From Sulfurimicrobium sp031426915 (GTDB lineage: Bacteria; Pseudomonadota; Gammaproteobacteria; Burkholderiales; Sulfuricellaceae), in contig JASJPB010000012.1 of NCBI GenBank assembly GCA_031426915.1, forward strand, positions 57,683-121,682: a stretch of DNA of 64,000 nt. Direction: 5' to 3'. The notes beneath the pieces are model-generated. The model did no database searches. It had not been told where the DNA came from and saw nothing but the letters and a program-made list of their open reading frames with translations. Within the stretch, counting starts at the first letter, position 1. Each line of letters opens with the position of its first letter. The position numbers and the translations under genes were made by a program. Of this stretch, positions 44,658 to 52,499 are shown in pieces.

Positions 44658-44774
44658 GGTTGGACGGGCGCGATATTGCGGGAAGGTGGTTCCGATCCGG
44701 GGCGACAGGTGTGCAAAGCCCGCGCTTTCATCGGCGCTACTGTCTGGGGTGGTGAAATGCGGGCCATCAGGCAA

Positions 44775-44803
44775 TTGACATTGGTAGCACCTGGTGCTAC
44801 CGT
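44775..44803 (+). promoter_or_regulatory. Promoter with embedded operator of the toxin-antitoxin pair
   Basis: A consensus -35 box TTGACA (44775-44780) and a weaker -10 TACCGT (44798-44803) are 17 bases apart. Between and overlapping them lies the perfect nine-base inverted repeat GGTAGCACC T GGTGCTACC (44783-44801), an obvious operator for the XRE antitoxin. The predicted transcript start falls at about the toxin ATG (44810), so the mRNA may be leaderless. Confidence 0.7.
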
Positions 44804-44809
44804 TTTACG

Positions 44810-45202
44810 ATGAACGAGCAAAAAATGCGTACCCGAGTCTTCAAGACGGCCTGGTTTGCCAAAGCCGCGCGAAAGTCTCGCATCAGCGACCAGGAACTGT
44901 GTGCGGCGATGCGTCAGGTGATTCAGGGGCAGGCCGACGATCTGGGTGGTGGTGTTTTTAAAAAACGCCTGAACGACAACATGTACCGGTCCATCATTCT
45001 GGCCAAGGGCGGGCGCTTCTGGGTGTATGAGTTTTTATTTGCTAAGAAGGATCGGGACAATATCGAGAATAGCGAACTTGCGACGTTCCGCTCGCTTGCA
45101 AAGCTGTATGAGCGGCTAACGGAGGAACAACTATCCAGCTTGTTGGCTAACCGAAATTTTTTGGAGATATGTGATGACGGCCAAACGCAAATTCAAAAGT
45201 GA
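44810..45202 (+). CDS. RelE/HigB-type toxin
   Basis: This 130-residue basic protein belongs to the RelE-like toxins of the PF06296 type, which act as ribosome-dependent or free mRNA interferases. The pattern VFKKRLNDNMYRSIILAKGG, then WVYEFLFAKKDRDNI, then LAKLYERL and FLEI matches that group. A second ATG at 44825 would give a protein five residues shorter, beginning MRTRVFKTAWF, and is possible if the transcript is not leaderless. The toxin comes first and its end overlaps the antitoxin start, the order found in HigBA and related systems. It is transcribed from the operator-promoter just upstream. Activity is inferred from the family only. Confidence 0.8.
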   Translation: MNEQKMRTRVFKTAWFAKAARKSRISDQELCAAMRQVIQGQADDLGGGVFKKRLNDNMYRSIILAKGGRFWVYEFLFAKKDRDNIENSELATFRSLAKLYERLTEEQLSSLLANRNFLEICDDGQTQIQK

Positions 45203-45497
45203 TGCTTTCGAAGCCATTCACTCCTCGGTTGTTGCCTTGCATGAAATCGGCGTGATCGATAAGGCCACAATGCGCGAATTCGATGAATCCTGCCTCACCG
45301 CGCTGACGGAGATTGACCCCGCTCACATCAAGCAGATTCGTGAACGCAACCATGTCAGCCAGCCGGTGTTTGCACGCTATCTGAATACGAGTGAATCGAC
45401 TGTACAGAAATGGGAGGCGGGCGCGAAAAGGCCAAGCGGCATGGCGCTCAAGCTGCTCCATGTGGTGGATAAATTGGGGATCGAGGCGCTTGTTTGA
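45174..45497 (+). CDS. XRE-family antitoxin (HigA/NadS-like)
   Basis: This 107-residue protein has a C-terminal helix-turn-helix (IKQIRERNHVSQPVFARYLN followed by TSESTVQKWEAGAKRPSG), the classical XRE fold used by HigA and NadS antitoxins to bind DNA and repress their own promoter. The ATG at 45174 follows GGAG at a good distance; a GTG one codon earlier is less likely. It overlaps the toxin gene by 29 bases in another frame, so expression is coupled. The perfect palindrome upstream of the toxin is its probable target. Confidence 0.82.
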   Translation: MTAKRKFKSDAFEAIHSSVVALHEIGVIDKATMREFDESCLTALTEIDPAHIKQIRERNHVSQPVFARYLNTSESTVQKWEAGAKRPSGMALKLLHVVDKLGIEALV

Positions 45498-45537
45498 TTA
45501 AGATTGCCGCTCCCACGTCCTGACCCTGCCAGACCAG

Positions 45538-45720
45538 CGCCGTGCGCACCCTCGAACTCCAGGTCGCCAACACCAACCAGGCGCCCGTCCTCCTGCCGCT
45601 GCCGCTGCAACTGGTCTACGAAGGCGACACCCTGGGCTTCACCGTGCAAGGCGTCGACCCCTACAGCTTCAGCTATACCGTTAGAAATATGGGCTCCGCT
45701 GTCCCGTCCACACTACGGAC
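45538..45720 (+). pseudogene. Remnant of a giant-protein gene with a 124-bp exact duplicate
   Basis: Bases 45538-45661 are identical to 29126-29249 inside the giant gene (part of a putative-Ig module). At 45662 the match stops abruptly and the frame continues as YSFSYTVRNMG, which resembles the CARDB module near 19320 (YSFSYTVVNMG) but with clear DNA divergence. The open frame then ends at 45748 with unrelated residues. There is no upstream start region, so this is a scrap of a related gene or a recombination scar. Bases 45721-45931 show no supportable gene. Confidence 0.75.
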
Positions 45721-45931
45721 AGGCGGTATTTGCAGTCAGGCAAGCTGATTTTTTCAGATAGTTTGCCCTATTTGCCCACGGATATGGGCGGAAAGGCGGG
45801 ACATGATGCTGTGGTTTGCCTAAAGAATAGACAAACCTTGCAGGTAGGGACGAGCCCGTTCACGGACAGGCTGTTTGTCCGATGTTCTTTAACAAAACGC
45901 ATGAAACCCCGAATCCGATTGCGCGGATTGG

Positions 45932-46909
45932 CTAATGCCGCAACACGTATCCCCGCAATCGCCCATCCCACGCCTTGAACTCAAGTACCGCCTTGGGCGC
46001 CTGCCGGTACGGATCGATCCCATGCCACATCTGGGACGGCGTCGCCCCACCGATATGCTGATGAGGCCGAACGGTGTTATACCAAAATCGAAAATCCGCC
46101 AGCGCCCGCGCCAAGTGCTGCGCATCGCCGATCACATAGCCATGTAAGCATGACTTCAGCGTCCCGAAGAACCGCTCGATCCGTCCATTCTCCCAAGGCG
46201 AAGCGGGCCGCGCAAAGCGTTGCCGGATACCGGCCCAGCGCAATACCTGCTTGACCCAGCGCGAATGAAACACCGCATGATTATCCGTCTTGATTGTTAC
46301 GGGCCTACCGAACTGGCCAATGGCCAGAAACACGCAGCCAAGAAAGGTCCAGCCGTTGAAGCGCTTCAGCCACCGCAGTGCTACATTTAGCCGTGAGCCA
46401 TGATCGACGATGCCCAACGCTTGATGGACCTGCCCGTGAGCATCCCCCACGCAAGTCGTATCGATTCCCCAAATGACGTTGCGTCGCAACGGCGGGGGGA
46501 CGCGGTGTTTTAGTTCTCTCTGCCGATGTAAGGCCTCATAAGCTTGCTGCTTCAGCAGTTCACGCACCCACGTGCGTCCGACCGTGATGCCGGTTGCCGC
46601 GGCATAGCGTTGATTGAATGCATCTGATAATTTCCGGTGCGACAGCCCATGGCTCTCATGCAGGACGAGCACTACATTCCTGACCCACTCCGGCTTTTTC
46701 TGGGGGAAACCATACGCCGGTGTTGTTGCCGCGTGCGGGACCCGGCGGTATCGGCGAAAGAGGCGCTGTTTGCGCCAAGAATAGAAATGGTTTCGAAGCC
46801 TTCGGTGAAACCACCACGCCAAGAGTGGCAGAATAACCGCCAAGTAAATTAAGGTCGCGCCCATGGTGCATCGCCGGAATGTTCGGTCCAATGTATCCGC
46901 CGATTTCAT
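45932..46909 (-). mobile_element. DDE transposase/integrase-core gene
   Basis: The 325-residue product (310 if the ATG at 46864 is used) has an rve-type integrase core. VIWGIDTTCVGD holds the first Asp, VTIKTDNHAVF the second, and SPWENGRIERFFGTLKSC the Glu; YNTVRPHQHIGGATPSQMW is the usual C-terminal signature. A helix-turn-helix-like region lies at about residues 90-130. The N-terminus is odd, with the hydrophobic stretch TLIYLAVILPLLAWWF followed by many arginines, which looks like a membrane anchor. I could not find terminal inverted repeats or a target duplication with confidence, so the ends of the element are undefined. Confidence 0.85.
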
Positions 46910-47167
46910 GGAATGTATAGTCGGGCTGCGCTCACTCGCCGCTGGCGACCCGCAAGCCGCATGGTGAGCCGATGGGGATCAATGGGGCGGAAAATAGAAG
47001 GTCGGAACGTTCATTTCCAAGACTTTATGAATCCGGCCCACGCAATGCGCCAGACTTGATTTCCGTCCTTCGGCAACCTATAGTGGAAACCCGGCCCCGG
47101 TGCATGCTCAATGCATTTTTGCGACATGCCAAACCGGGAGGCAATCTCACCAAAGCGGGAGAGTGTT

Positions 47168-48181
47168 ATGACCATCCTCGTCGGCTCCACGGAAAAGCGC
47201 ATCGGCATGGCGCTTTCGGGCGGCGGCTTCCGTGCCGCGGCTTTTCATCTTGGTGCCTTCCGCAAGCTTCATCAACTCGGCCTGCTCTGGAAGCTTGACC
47301 TGCTCACCTGCGTCAGCGGCGGCAGCATCGCGGGGGCCTTCCTGGCCTGCCACTGGCGCGAGGAGGACGCCCTCGACAAGCTGGAGGCATATCTGCGCAA
47401 TACCTCCATCGCGGTGTCGTCGGTCATCGGAGGCATCCTTGACCCTTTCCATAGTCGGCTCGACAAGCTTGCGGCCACCTATGAGCACGATCTATACGGC
47501 CAGCGCACGCTGGGCTCGCTGAAGGGTGGGCCGCGCCTTTATCTCAACGCCACCAACCTTGCCACGGGCAACATGTTTTTCTTCGTCACCGGCGGCGCTG
47601 GCGTTTCCGAGATGGGGGAATGGGAACTTGGCACGGTCGATGCCACCGGTTTTTCCCTCAGCCGCGCCGTCGCCGCTTCTTCCGCCTTTCCGCCGGTCTT
47701 CCCGCCGCTCAAGATCGATCGGTCCGAATACCCGGCGGCCGGGGTCGAGTATGTCACCCTCGCCGATGGCGGCGTGTACGATAACCTAGGGGTCAATCCG
47801 CTGCTCCGCAAGCGCAACGCGCTCGACTACCTGATCGTCAGCGATGGCGGAAAGCCTTTCTCCATCGATGAACGACCGACCGAATCCGGCTCCGTCGTGC
47901 TCGTCGCGGCAATTGACATCCTGATGGAACAGGTCCGGGGCCTTCAGTTCAAGCGCCTCGAACTGAGTGCCGGCACCGAGGGCGGCGCGCGCCCGATGTG
48001 GTTTTCCATTGACAGCGCGATAGGCGAGGTTCGCGAAGGGGATGCCGCATTTTCCTCCGCCATCGGCACCAATCTCATGCGGCTCTCGTCACCGGAAATG
48101 GCGGTGCTGGTTCGTCATGCCGGTGCGTTGCTGGCCCACCGCCTGAAAACGTACGCGCCCGAACTGCTGAACGCCGGATAG
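47168..48181 (+). CDS. Patatin-like phospholipase, first gene of the patatin-CHAT-MBL cassette
   Basis: The 337-residue protein is a patatin-fold acyl hydrolase, expected to cut membrane phospholipids. The oxyanion-hole loop SGGGFRAAAF is at residues 17-26. The nucleophile motif CVSGGSIAG has Ser53, and the second catalytic residue is Asp200 in LADGGVYDNLG. The ATG at 47168 follows GGGAGAG, whereas an in-frame ATG at 47111 has no such site. There is no signal peptide, so it acts from the cytosol. Only 28 bases separate it from the CHAT gene, which indicates one operon. Patatins serve as membrane-damaging effectors in several antiphage systems (for example CBASS CapV), and the company of a caspase-like protease suggests a similar abortive role here. 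That role is inference. Confidence 0.88.
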   Translation: MTILVGSTEKRIGMALSGGGFRAAAFHLGAFRKLHQLGLLWKLDLLTCVSGGSIAGAFLACHWREEDALDKLEAYLRNTSIAVSSVIGGILDPFHSRLDKLAATYEHDLYGQRTLGSLKGGPRLYLNATNLATGNMFFFVTGGAGVSEMGEWELGTVDATGFSLSRAVAASSAFPPVFPPLKIDRSEYPAAGVEYVTLADGGVYDNLGVNPLLRKRNALDYLIVSDGGKPFSIDERPTESGSVVLVAAIDILMEQVRGLQFKRLELSAGTEGGARPMWFSIDSAIGEVREGDAAFSSAIGTNLMRLSSPEMAVLVRHAGALLAHRLKTYAPELLNAG

Positions 48182-48209
48182 TGCGCCAAGTCCAGCCGGC
48201 CCATCGAGC

Positions 48210-51200
48210 ATGACCGACATCCACTCAGACACCTTCTCCGACAACTGGATCCGGCCGCTGCTGGCGCTCGGCGACGCCGATCTGCCCGCCGAAGTCCGTC
48301 TCGCCGCGCTGATGGCGGCCTCGCGTTTTCCCCTGGGCGGCACGGCCTGGCGTGAATTGGCCAAGGTCGATTGGCGGATCGTCCGTGCGGCACACGCGGG
48401 TTCGTCGGTTCGCCGTAACGCACTGGATTTTGCGGCCAGTGTCCCTCTCGCCTCGGTGCGGGAGGTCCTTCGCCAAATGGCCGAGGACCCGGCCGAACCA
48501 GACCGTGACGCCATCGCCGCTGCCCTTGAAGAGGTTGGCGACTCTTCCCGCGTTCCGGACCTGCTTGAGCGCGCCACGGCGGGTGATCTCGACGCCTTCC
48601 GTCTCCTGGCGATCGCTCCGCTGGAAAGTACCGCGCTGACACCGGGGGACATTCCCCCCAGCACACACGCTGCATTTTGGCGAGCCTTGGCCGTCGCTCG
48701 GCTTGGCAAATACGATGCGCTCGATGAAGTCTTCGCCCCGGCCGCTCCAGTGCCCGCGTTCTTCTGGGGTAGTCCCTGGGCCGCCTATGAGCACATCGCG
48801 ACGATTCGCCCGATCCCGGAGCCGATGAGCAATGCGCTCCAAACCCTATCGTCGCGTCTCGATGATCCGGAAATCGCCGAGCGCGTTGGTCACGACATGG
48901 CCCGCGCGCTACGCCTGACTTTCTGGGCGGCCTCGGGGACCGCCGACGCGGAAGGTAGTCCGCTGCCGCCTCCGAAATCCTTCGGTCCGGTTGAGGCACC
49001 CGAGTCCTTCCGCAGCCGCAAGGGGGTCGCAAGTCTGTTGACCGCCCAGATGGCGACCGAGCGGCCCGAGCATGATGACGGCCAGATTGCCTGGATGATT
49101 GCCCATGCGCCGACGGAACGCCTGATTCGCAAGGTCGTCATGCTCGTCCGCCAGGATCGCCCGCTGGCGGAGCGTTTGCGCCTGCTCGATATCCTCGGCA
49201 AGACGGCGGACTGCCAGTCCGGTTGCGCCCCCACTCCCTTCCGGGGTGCCGGTGGCGGCGCCGCACGCGCGCGCCGCCTCGATTTGATCGACGACAGGAA
49301 GCGCCTCGGCGCCCGCCGTCCGACGGCGGAGCCCACACGAGAGTTTCTCCGGCGGTCCTCGATAGGGTTTTTGGAGCGCCGTCCATGTCGGTTCCCCGCG
49401 ATTTTGCCGCCGACCATCCAGGTGGACTTCGACTCGGCACTCTCTTTCGAGGTCTCGCCGGATAGCATTGATGGCGGGCGATTCGCCGAGCCCATGGCAG
49501 CTGGCGCCGAAGCGCCGGTTGAAGCGGCCACCGAAGCGCCTCGCGCGGAGGATCTGGACGAAAGACATGTCCGTGCCCGGATTCTCCACGAGGGCCAGGC
49601 ACGGAATACTTTTGTCGCCGGGTCCAGCAATACCATCCGTTGCTGGATCGGCCTGCCCGAGCAAGATGGGGCGGCAACGGCCGACGGCGGTATCCCGAAC
49701 ATTGCCATCCCGAAGGACGGCCTGCCCTTGACCGTCGAGCTGTGCTGGGGCGACCAGCGCGACAGCACCCAGATGATCCTTCCCGCCGCGCGCGATGCCC
49801 GTAGCGGCGACTGCGACCTGAAAATCGAGGTTCCCGCCGACGAGCGCTATGTCAGCGCCGAGATCATGTTCCGCTACCGGGGGCGCAGCTTCGAGGTGGT
49901 CCGGATCGAGGCTGCGGCGCTCGCCCCGGGGCAAACGGAAAACCCGCGCGATGCCCTGCGGGTGCGGGTGCAGTTTGGCCGCCGTGAAGTGATCGCGATT
50001 AACGATGCGCAGCCTTGCTCATCGACGTTGGTGTTCGGGGAGGACATCCCGCCGGGAGATACGGCCGCGTCGGGCGGCGAGCCGACGTTGCGGGTGTTTG
50101 ACGGCCATGGCGGGCGAAACTACAGGTTCAAGTCGCCCGGCAAGGCCATTGAAAGCCTCAACACCGTGCTGTTTTCCACCGAGAAGTCGCTTGTCCGCCG
50201 CCATGCCGCCACGCCGGGCGAGGAGGGCGTGCTGGATGTCGACGACGAGGAGGTGCGCGTACTGATGCGCGACATGGCGCGTTTTGGCGCCGGACTCTTC
50301 AACCAGCTGGAGCAGCAGGGTTTCACCGATCCCGGCGACCGCATCCAGTTGCTGAGCCTTGACCCCGATAGCGTCCTGCCGCTCGAGTTCGTCTACGACC
50401 GGGGCTACCCCGTCGAGGCGGCCCGCCTGTGCGGTGGCTGGCTGGATGCATTGCAAACGGACGCCAAGGTCTGTCCGGTTTGCGGCAGTGCCCCGCCAAG
50501 TGCCGCTGTCCGCCTGCACGCGCCGACAATCTGTCCTCTTGGTTTCTGGTCGCTGCGTAAAGTCATCGAGCGCCTGAACCCGGCCACGGCGGCCGGTGCC
50601 TCGGCCCCCCGGTCGGGCCGGCGCAGCCTGCCGCCCATCGATTCGGCCGTTTTCGCCAGCAGCAACAAGGTTCCGGAAGACGAACGGACAGCCACCTGGG
50701 CGACCATTCACGACCGCATCGGGAACGCCGTTCTCGCCCATCACTGGGATGAATGGCTTGAAGCCGTGAAGCAGCACCCGCGGCTGCTGGTTGCATTGCC
50801 GCATCATGACGAGGAGGGCATGGAGGATTTCCTCGAGATCGGCGACGAAAGCCTTGGGTTTGACCTCGCCCGGCTGCGGCGCGGCCAGATTCTCCCCGCT
50901 TACGTTAATCCGGATGGCCGCGAGCCCGGCCCCATCCTGCTCCTGCTCGGCTGCCGTACCGGCGCCGAGTCGGAACTGGGCTACGTGCAAGTTGTGCGCC
51001 AATTCCAGCAACTCAAGACCTCCATCGTTCTCGGCACGCTTGCCCAGATCCTCGGCCGGCATGCCGCGCCGCTCGCGCGCGAGCTCGTGACGCAATTGGT
51101 CGCGGTCGACGATCCGGAAGCCGATTTCGGCACGCTGATGCGCCGCGTTCGCCGCCACATGCTGGCCCGGGGCTACCTGCTTGCCCTTTGCCTTGTCGTC

Positions 51201-51260
51201 CTTGGCGACGCCGAATGGCGGCTCACACCACGCGTAGCCCACTCCGCGCCGACCCCCTAA
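48210..51260 (+). CDS. HEAT-like/CHAT (caspase-fold) protease, second gene of the cassette
   Basis: This 1016-residue protein starts with alpha-helical repeats of HEAT type (about residues 20-270, for example RRNALDFAASVPLASVREVL). A Pro/Arg-rich linker follows at about 330-400, then a beta-sandwich at about 440-590. The C-terminal CHAT peptidase (about 640-1000) has His865/His866 in LVALPHHDEEG and Cys915 in ILLLLGCRTG, the expected catalytic dyad. A CPVCG pair near 755 followed by HAPTICPLGFWSLRKVIER is a signature of CHAT proteins. CHAT proteases are related to eukaryotic separase and to the TPR-CHAT protease of type III-E CRISPR systems. The helical N-terminus probably senses a signal or partner. 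No CRISPR array is present here. Substrate unknown. Confidence 0.83.
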   Translation: MTDIHSDTFSDNWIRPLLALGDADLPAEVRLAALMAASRFPLGGTAWRELAKVDWRIVRAAHAGSSVRRNALDFAASVPLASVREVLRQMAEDPAEPDRDAIAAALEEVGDSSRVPDLLERATAGDLDAFRLLAIAPLESTALTPGDIPPSTHAAFWRALAVARLGKYDALDEVFAPAAPVPAFFWGSPWAAYEHIATIRPIPEPMSNALQTLSSRLDDPEIAERVGHDMARALRLTFWAASGTADAEGSPLPPPKSFGPVEAPESFRSRKGVASLLTAQMATERPEHDDGQIAWMIAHAPTERLIRKVVMLVRQDRPLAERLRLLDILGKTADCQSGCAPTPFRGAGGGAARARRLDLIDDRKRLGARRPTAEPTREFLRRSSIGFLERRPCRFPAILPPTIQVDFDSALSFEVSPDSIDGGRFAEPMAAGAEAPVEAATEAPRAEDLDERHVRARILHEGQARNTFVAGSSNTIRCWIGLPEQDGAATADGGIPNIAIPKDGLPLTVELCWGDQRDSTQMILPAARDARSGDCDLKIEVPADERYVSAEIMFRYRGRSFEVVRIEAAALAPGQTENPRDALRVRVQFGRREVIAINDAQPCSSTLVFGEDIPPGDTAASGGEPTLRVFDGHGGRNYRFKSPGKAIESLNTVLFSTEKSLVRRHAATPGEEGVLDVDDEEVRVLMRDMARFGAGLFNQLEQQGFTDPGDRIQLLSLDPDSVLPLEFVYDRGYPVEAARLCGGWLDALQTDAKVCPVCGSAPPSAAVRLHAPTICPLGFWSLRKVIERLNPATAAGASAPRSGRRSLPPIDSAVFASSNKVPEDERTATWATIHDRIGNAVLAHHWDEWLEAVKQHPRLLVALPHHDEEGMEDFLEIGDESLGFDLARLRRGQILPAYVNPDGREPGPILLLLGCRTGAESELGYVQVVRQFQQLKTSIVLGTLAQILGRHAAPLARELVTQLVAVDDPEADFGTLMRRVRRHMLARGYLLALCLVVLGDAEWRLTPRVAHSAPTP

Positions 51261-51288
51261 CCGCATTCAAGACCAGAAAGGCCGAGCC

Positions 51289-52479
51289 ATGTTTCGCATC
51301 GAAATGCTACCTGCCGCCCACGGTGACTGCCTGTGGCTCGAATATGGCGGCGACCGGGAAATCCATCGTATTCTGATCGACGGCGGCCCGGCCCATGCCT
51401 ATCCCGCCCTGCGCGAGCGCATCCTGCATCTGCCGGCGGACGAGCGCCGCTTTGACCTGCTCGTCGTCACCCACATCGATGCCGACCACATCGAGGGCAT
51501 CATCCGGCTCCTGCTCGATGCCGAAGCCCTTGATTGCCGCTTCGACCGCATCTGGTTCAATGGCCGGGATCAGTTGAATACCGTGCCGGACCCCGCCGGC
51601 GAGGCGCTCGGCGGCATCCAGGGGGAAATGCTCGGCATGCTGATTGCCGACTACGAAAAACGCACCGGCACACAAGTCTGGAACCTGGGTTTTGACGACG
51701 CCGTGGTCGCCATCGATCGCAAAACCTCCGTCCTGCCGGTGGTGGAGCTGCCTGGCTCGTGCCGCCTCACCCTGCTGTCTCCCGATCACGAACGTCTGAT
51801 CAATCTGAAGGACAACTGGGCAAAGGAACTGAAAGCGGCCCGGGTCCACTCCGGCGACGTTGCGAAACTGCGTGAACTGCTCGACAACAGCCGCAGCCTG
51901 CGTCCCCTTGGCGACGTTCTGGGTGCCGAAGACGGTCTTGAGGTGGATGTCCCCGGGGCGGATGAACTGACTGCCGGGTTCGAGGATGTTCTCGGTGGCG
52001 GTTCCGGCGAGCCCGGCGCCGAGGCACCCTTCGGCGGCGACGGTAGTCGCGCCAATGGCAGCAGCATTGCGCTGTTGCTGGAATATCCGGGGACAAAGCC
52101 GACGGTGCGATTCCTCCTCGCCGGGGATGCGTGGGCCTCGGTGCTTGAAACCTCCATCGACCGCCTGCTCGCTCCGGGCTCTCGCCTCGCCATTGACGGC
52201 TTCAAGCTGGCCCACCACGGCAGCGTCGCCAACATCAGCGAATCACTGCTCGGCAAGCTGCGCTGCCCGAATTACCTCATTTCGACCAACGGCGCGATCT
52301 TCCACCATCCACACGCCCGTTGCGTCGAACTGCTGCTCAAGGCCCACGCCGCGAACGGCAAGCCGCGTCTGCACTTCAATTATCTCGTACCGTCAACCGA
52401 GGCGTGGAGCGAGGAAGCGGACCAGTCCGCGCGGGGCTACCAAGCCTTCCACCCCAAGGGTCTGTCGCTAAGTTTTTAG
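51289..52479 (+). CDS. ComEC-like metallo-beta-lactamase-fold hydrolase, third gene of the cassette
   Basis: The 396-residue cytosolic protein has a metallo-beta-lactamase fold. Metal-ligand motifs are THIDADHIEG (residues 61-70), LLAGDAW (about 276) and KLAHHGS (about 305), as in the detached C-terminal nuclease domain of ComEC proteins. A Gly/Glu-rich insertion sits between the motifs (about 230-255). There is no membrane region, unlike true ComEC. It follows the CHAT gene by 28 bases and ends 20 bases before the convergent Mrr-type gene. Many proteins of this subgroup are predicted nucleases or phosphodiesterases and occur beside predicted defence proteins. Here it may be the effector, the sensor or an off-switch for the cassette; the sequence does not decide. 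Confidence 0.85.
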   Translation: MFRIEMLPAAHGDCLWLEYGGDREIHRILIDGGPAHAYPALRERILHLPADERRFDLLVVTHIDADHIEGIIRLLLDAEALDCRFDRIWFNGRDQLNTVPDPAGEALGGIQGEMLGMLIADYEKRTGTQVWNLGFDDAVVAIDRKTSVLPVVELPGSCRLTLLSPDHERLINLKDNWAKELKAARVHSGDVAKLRELLDNSRSLRPLGDVLGAEDGLEVDVPGADELTAGFEDVLGGGSGEPGAEAPFGGDGSRANGSSIALLLEYPGTKPTVRFLLAGDAWASVLETSIDRLLAPGSRLAIDGFKLAHHGSVANISESLLGKLRCPNYLISTNGAIFHHPHARCVELLLKAHAANGKPRLHFNYLVPSTEAWSEEADQSARGYQAFHPKGLSLSF

Positions 52480-52499
52480 CACGGGAATGGCAATTGTGG

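Noticed and set aside
3156..44657. RTX calcium-binding nonapeptides or a type I secretion signal in the giant protein
   Set aside because: No GGxGxDxLx repeats were found; calcium-type loops seen are tandem-95, Ig-like or dockerin-like.
45730..45978. Short open frames between the remnant and the transposase
   Set aside because: They lack ribosome-binding sites and protein-like composition.
49195..49440. Possible pair of compensating frameshifts in the CHAT gene
   Set aside because: The stretch has odd composition in the main frame and readable peptides in others, but the main frame keeps the best third-position GC and continues without stops, so a poorly conserved linker is the simpler reading.
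48890..51266. Antisense open frames opposite the CHAT gene
   Set aside because: These are shadows of a GC-rich gene that has intact catalytic motifs on the plus strand.
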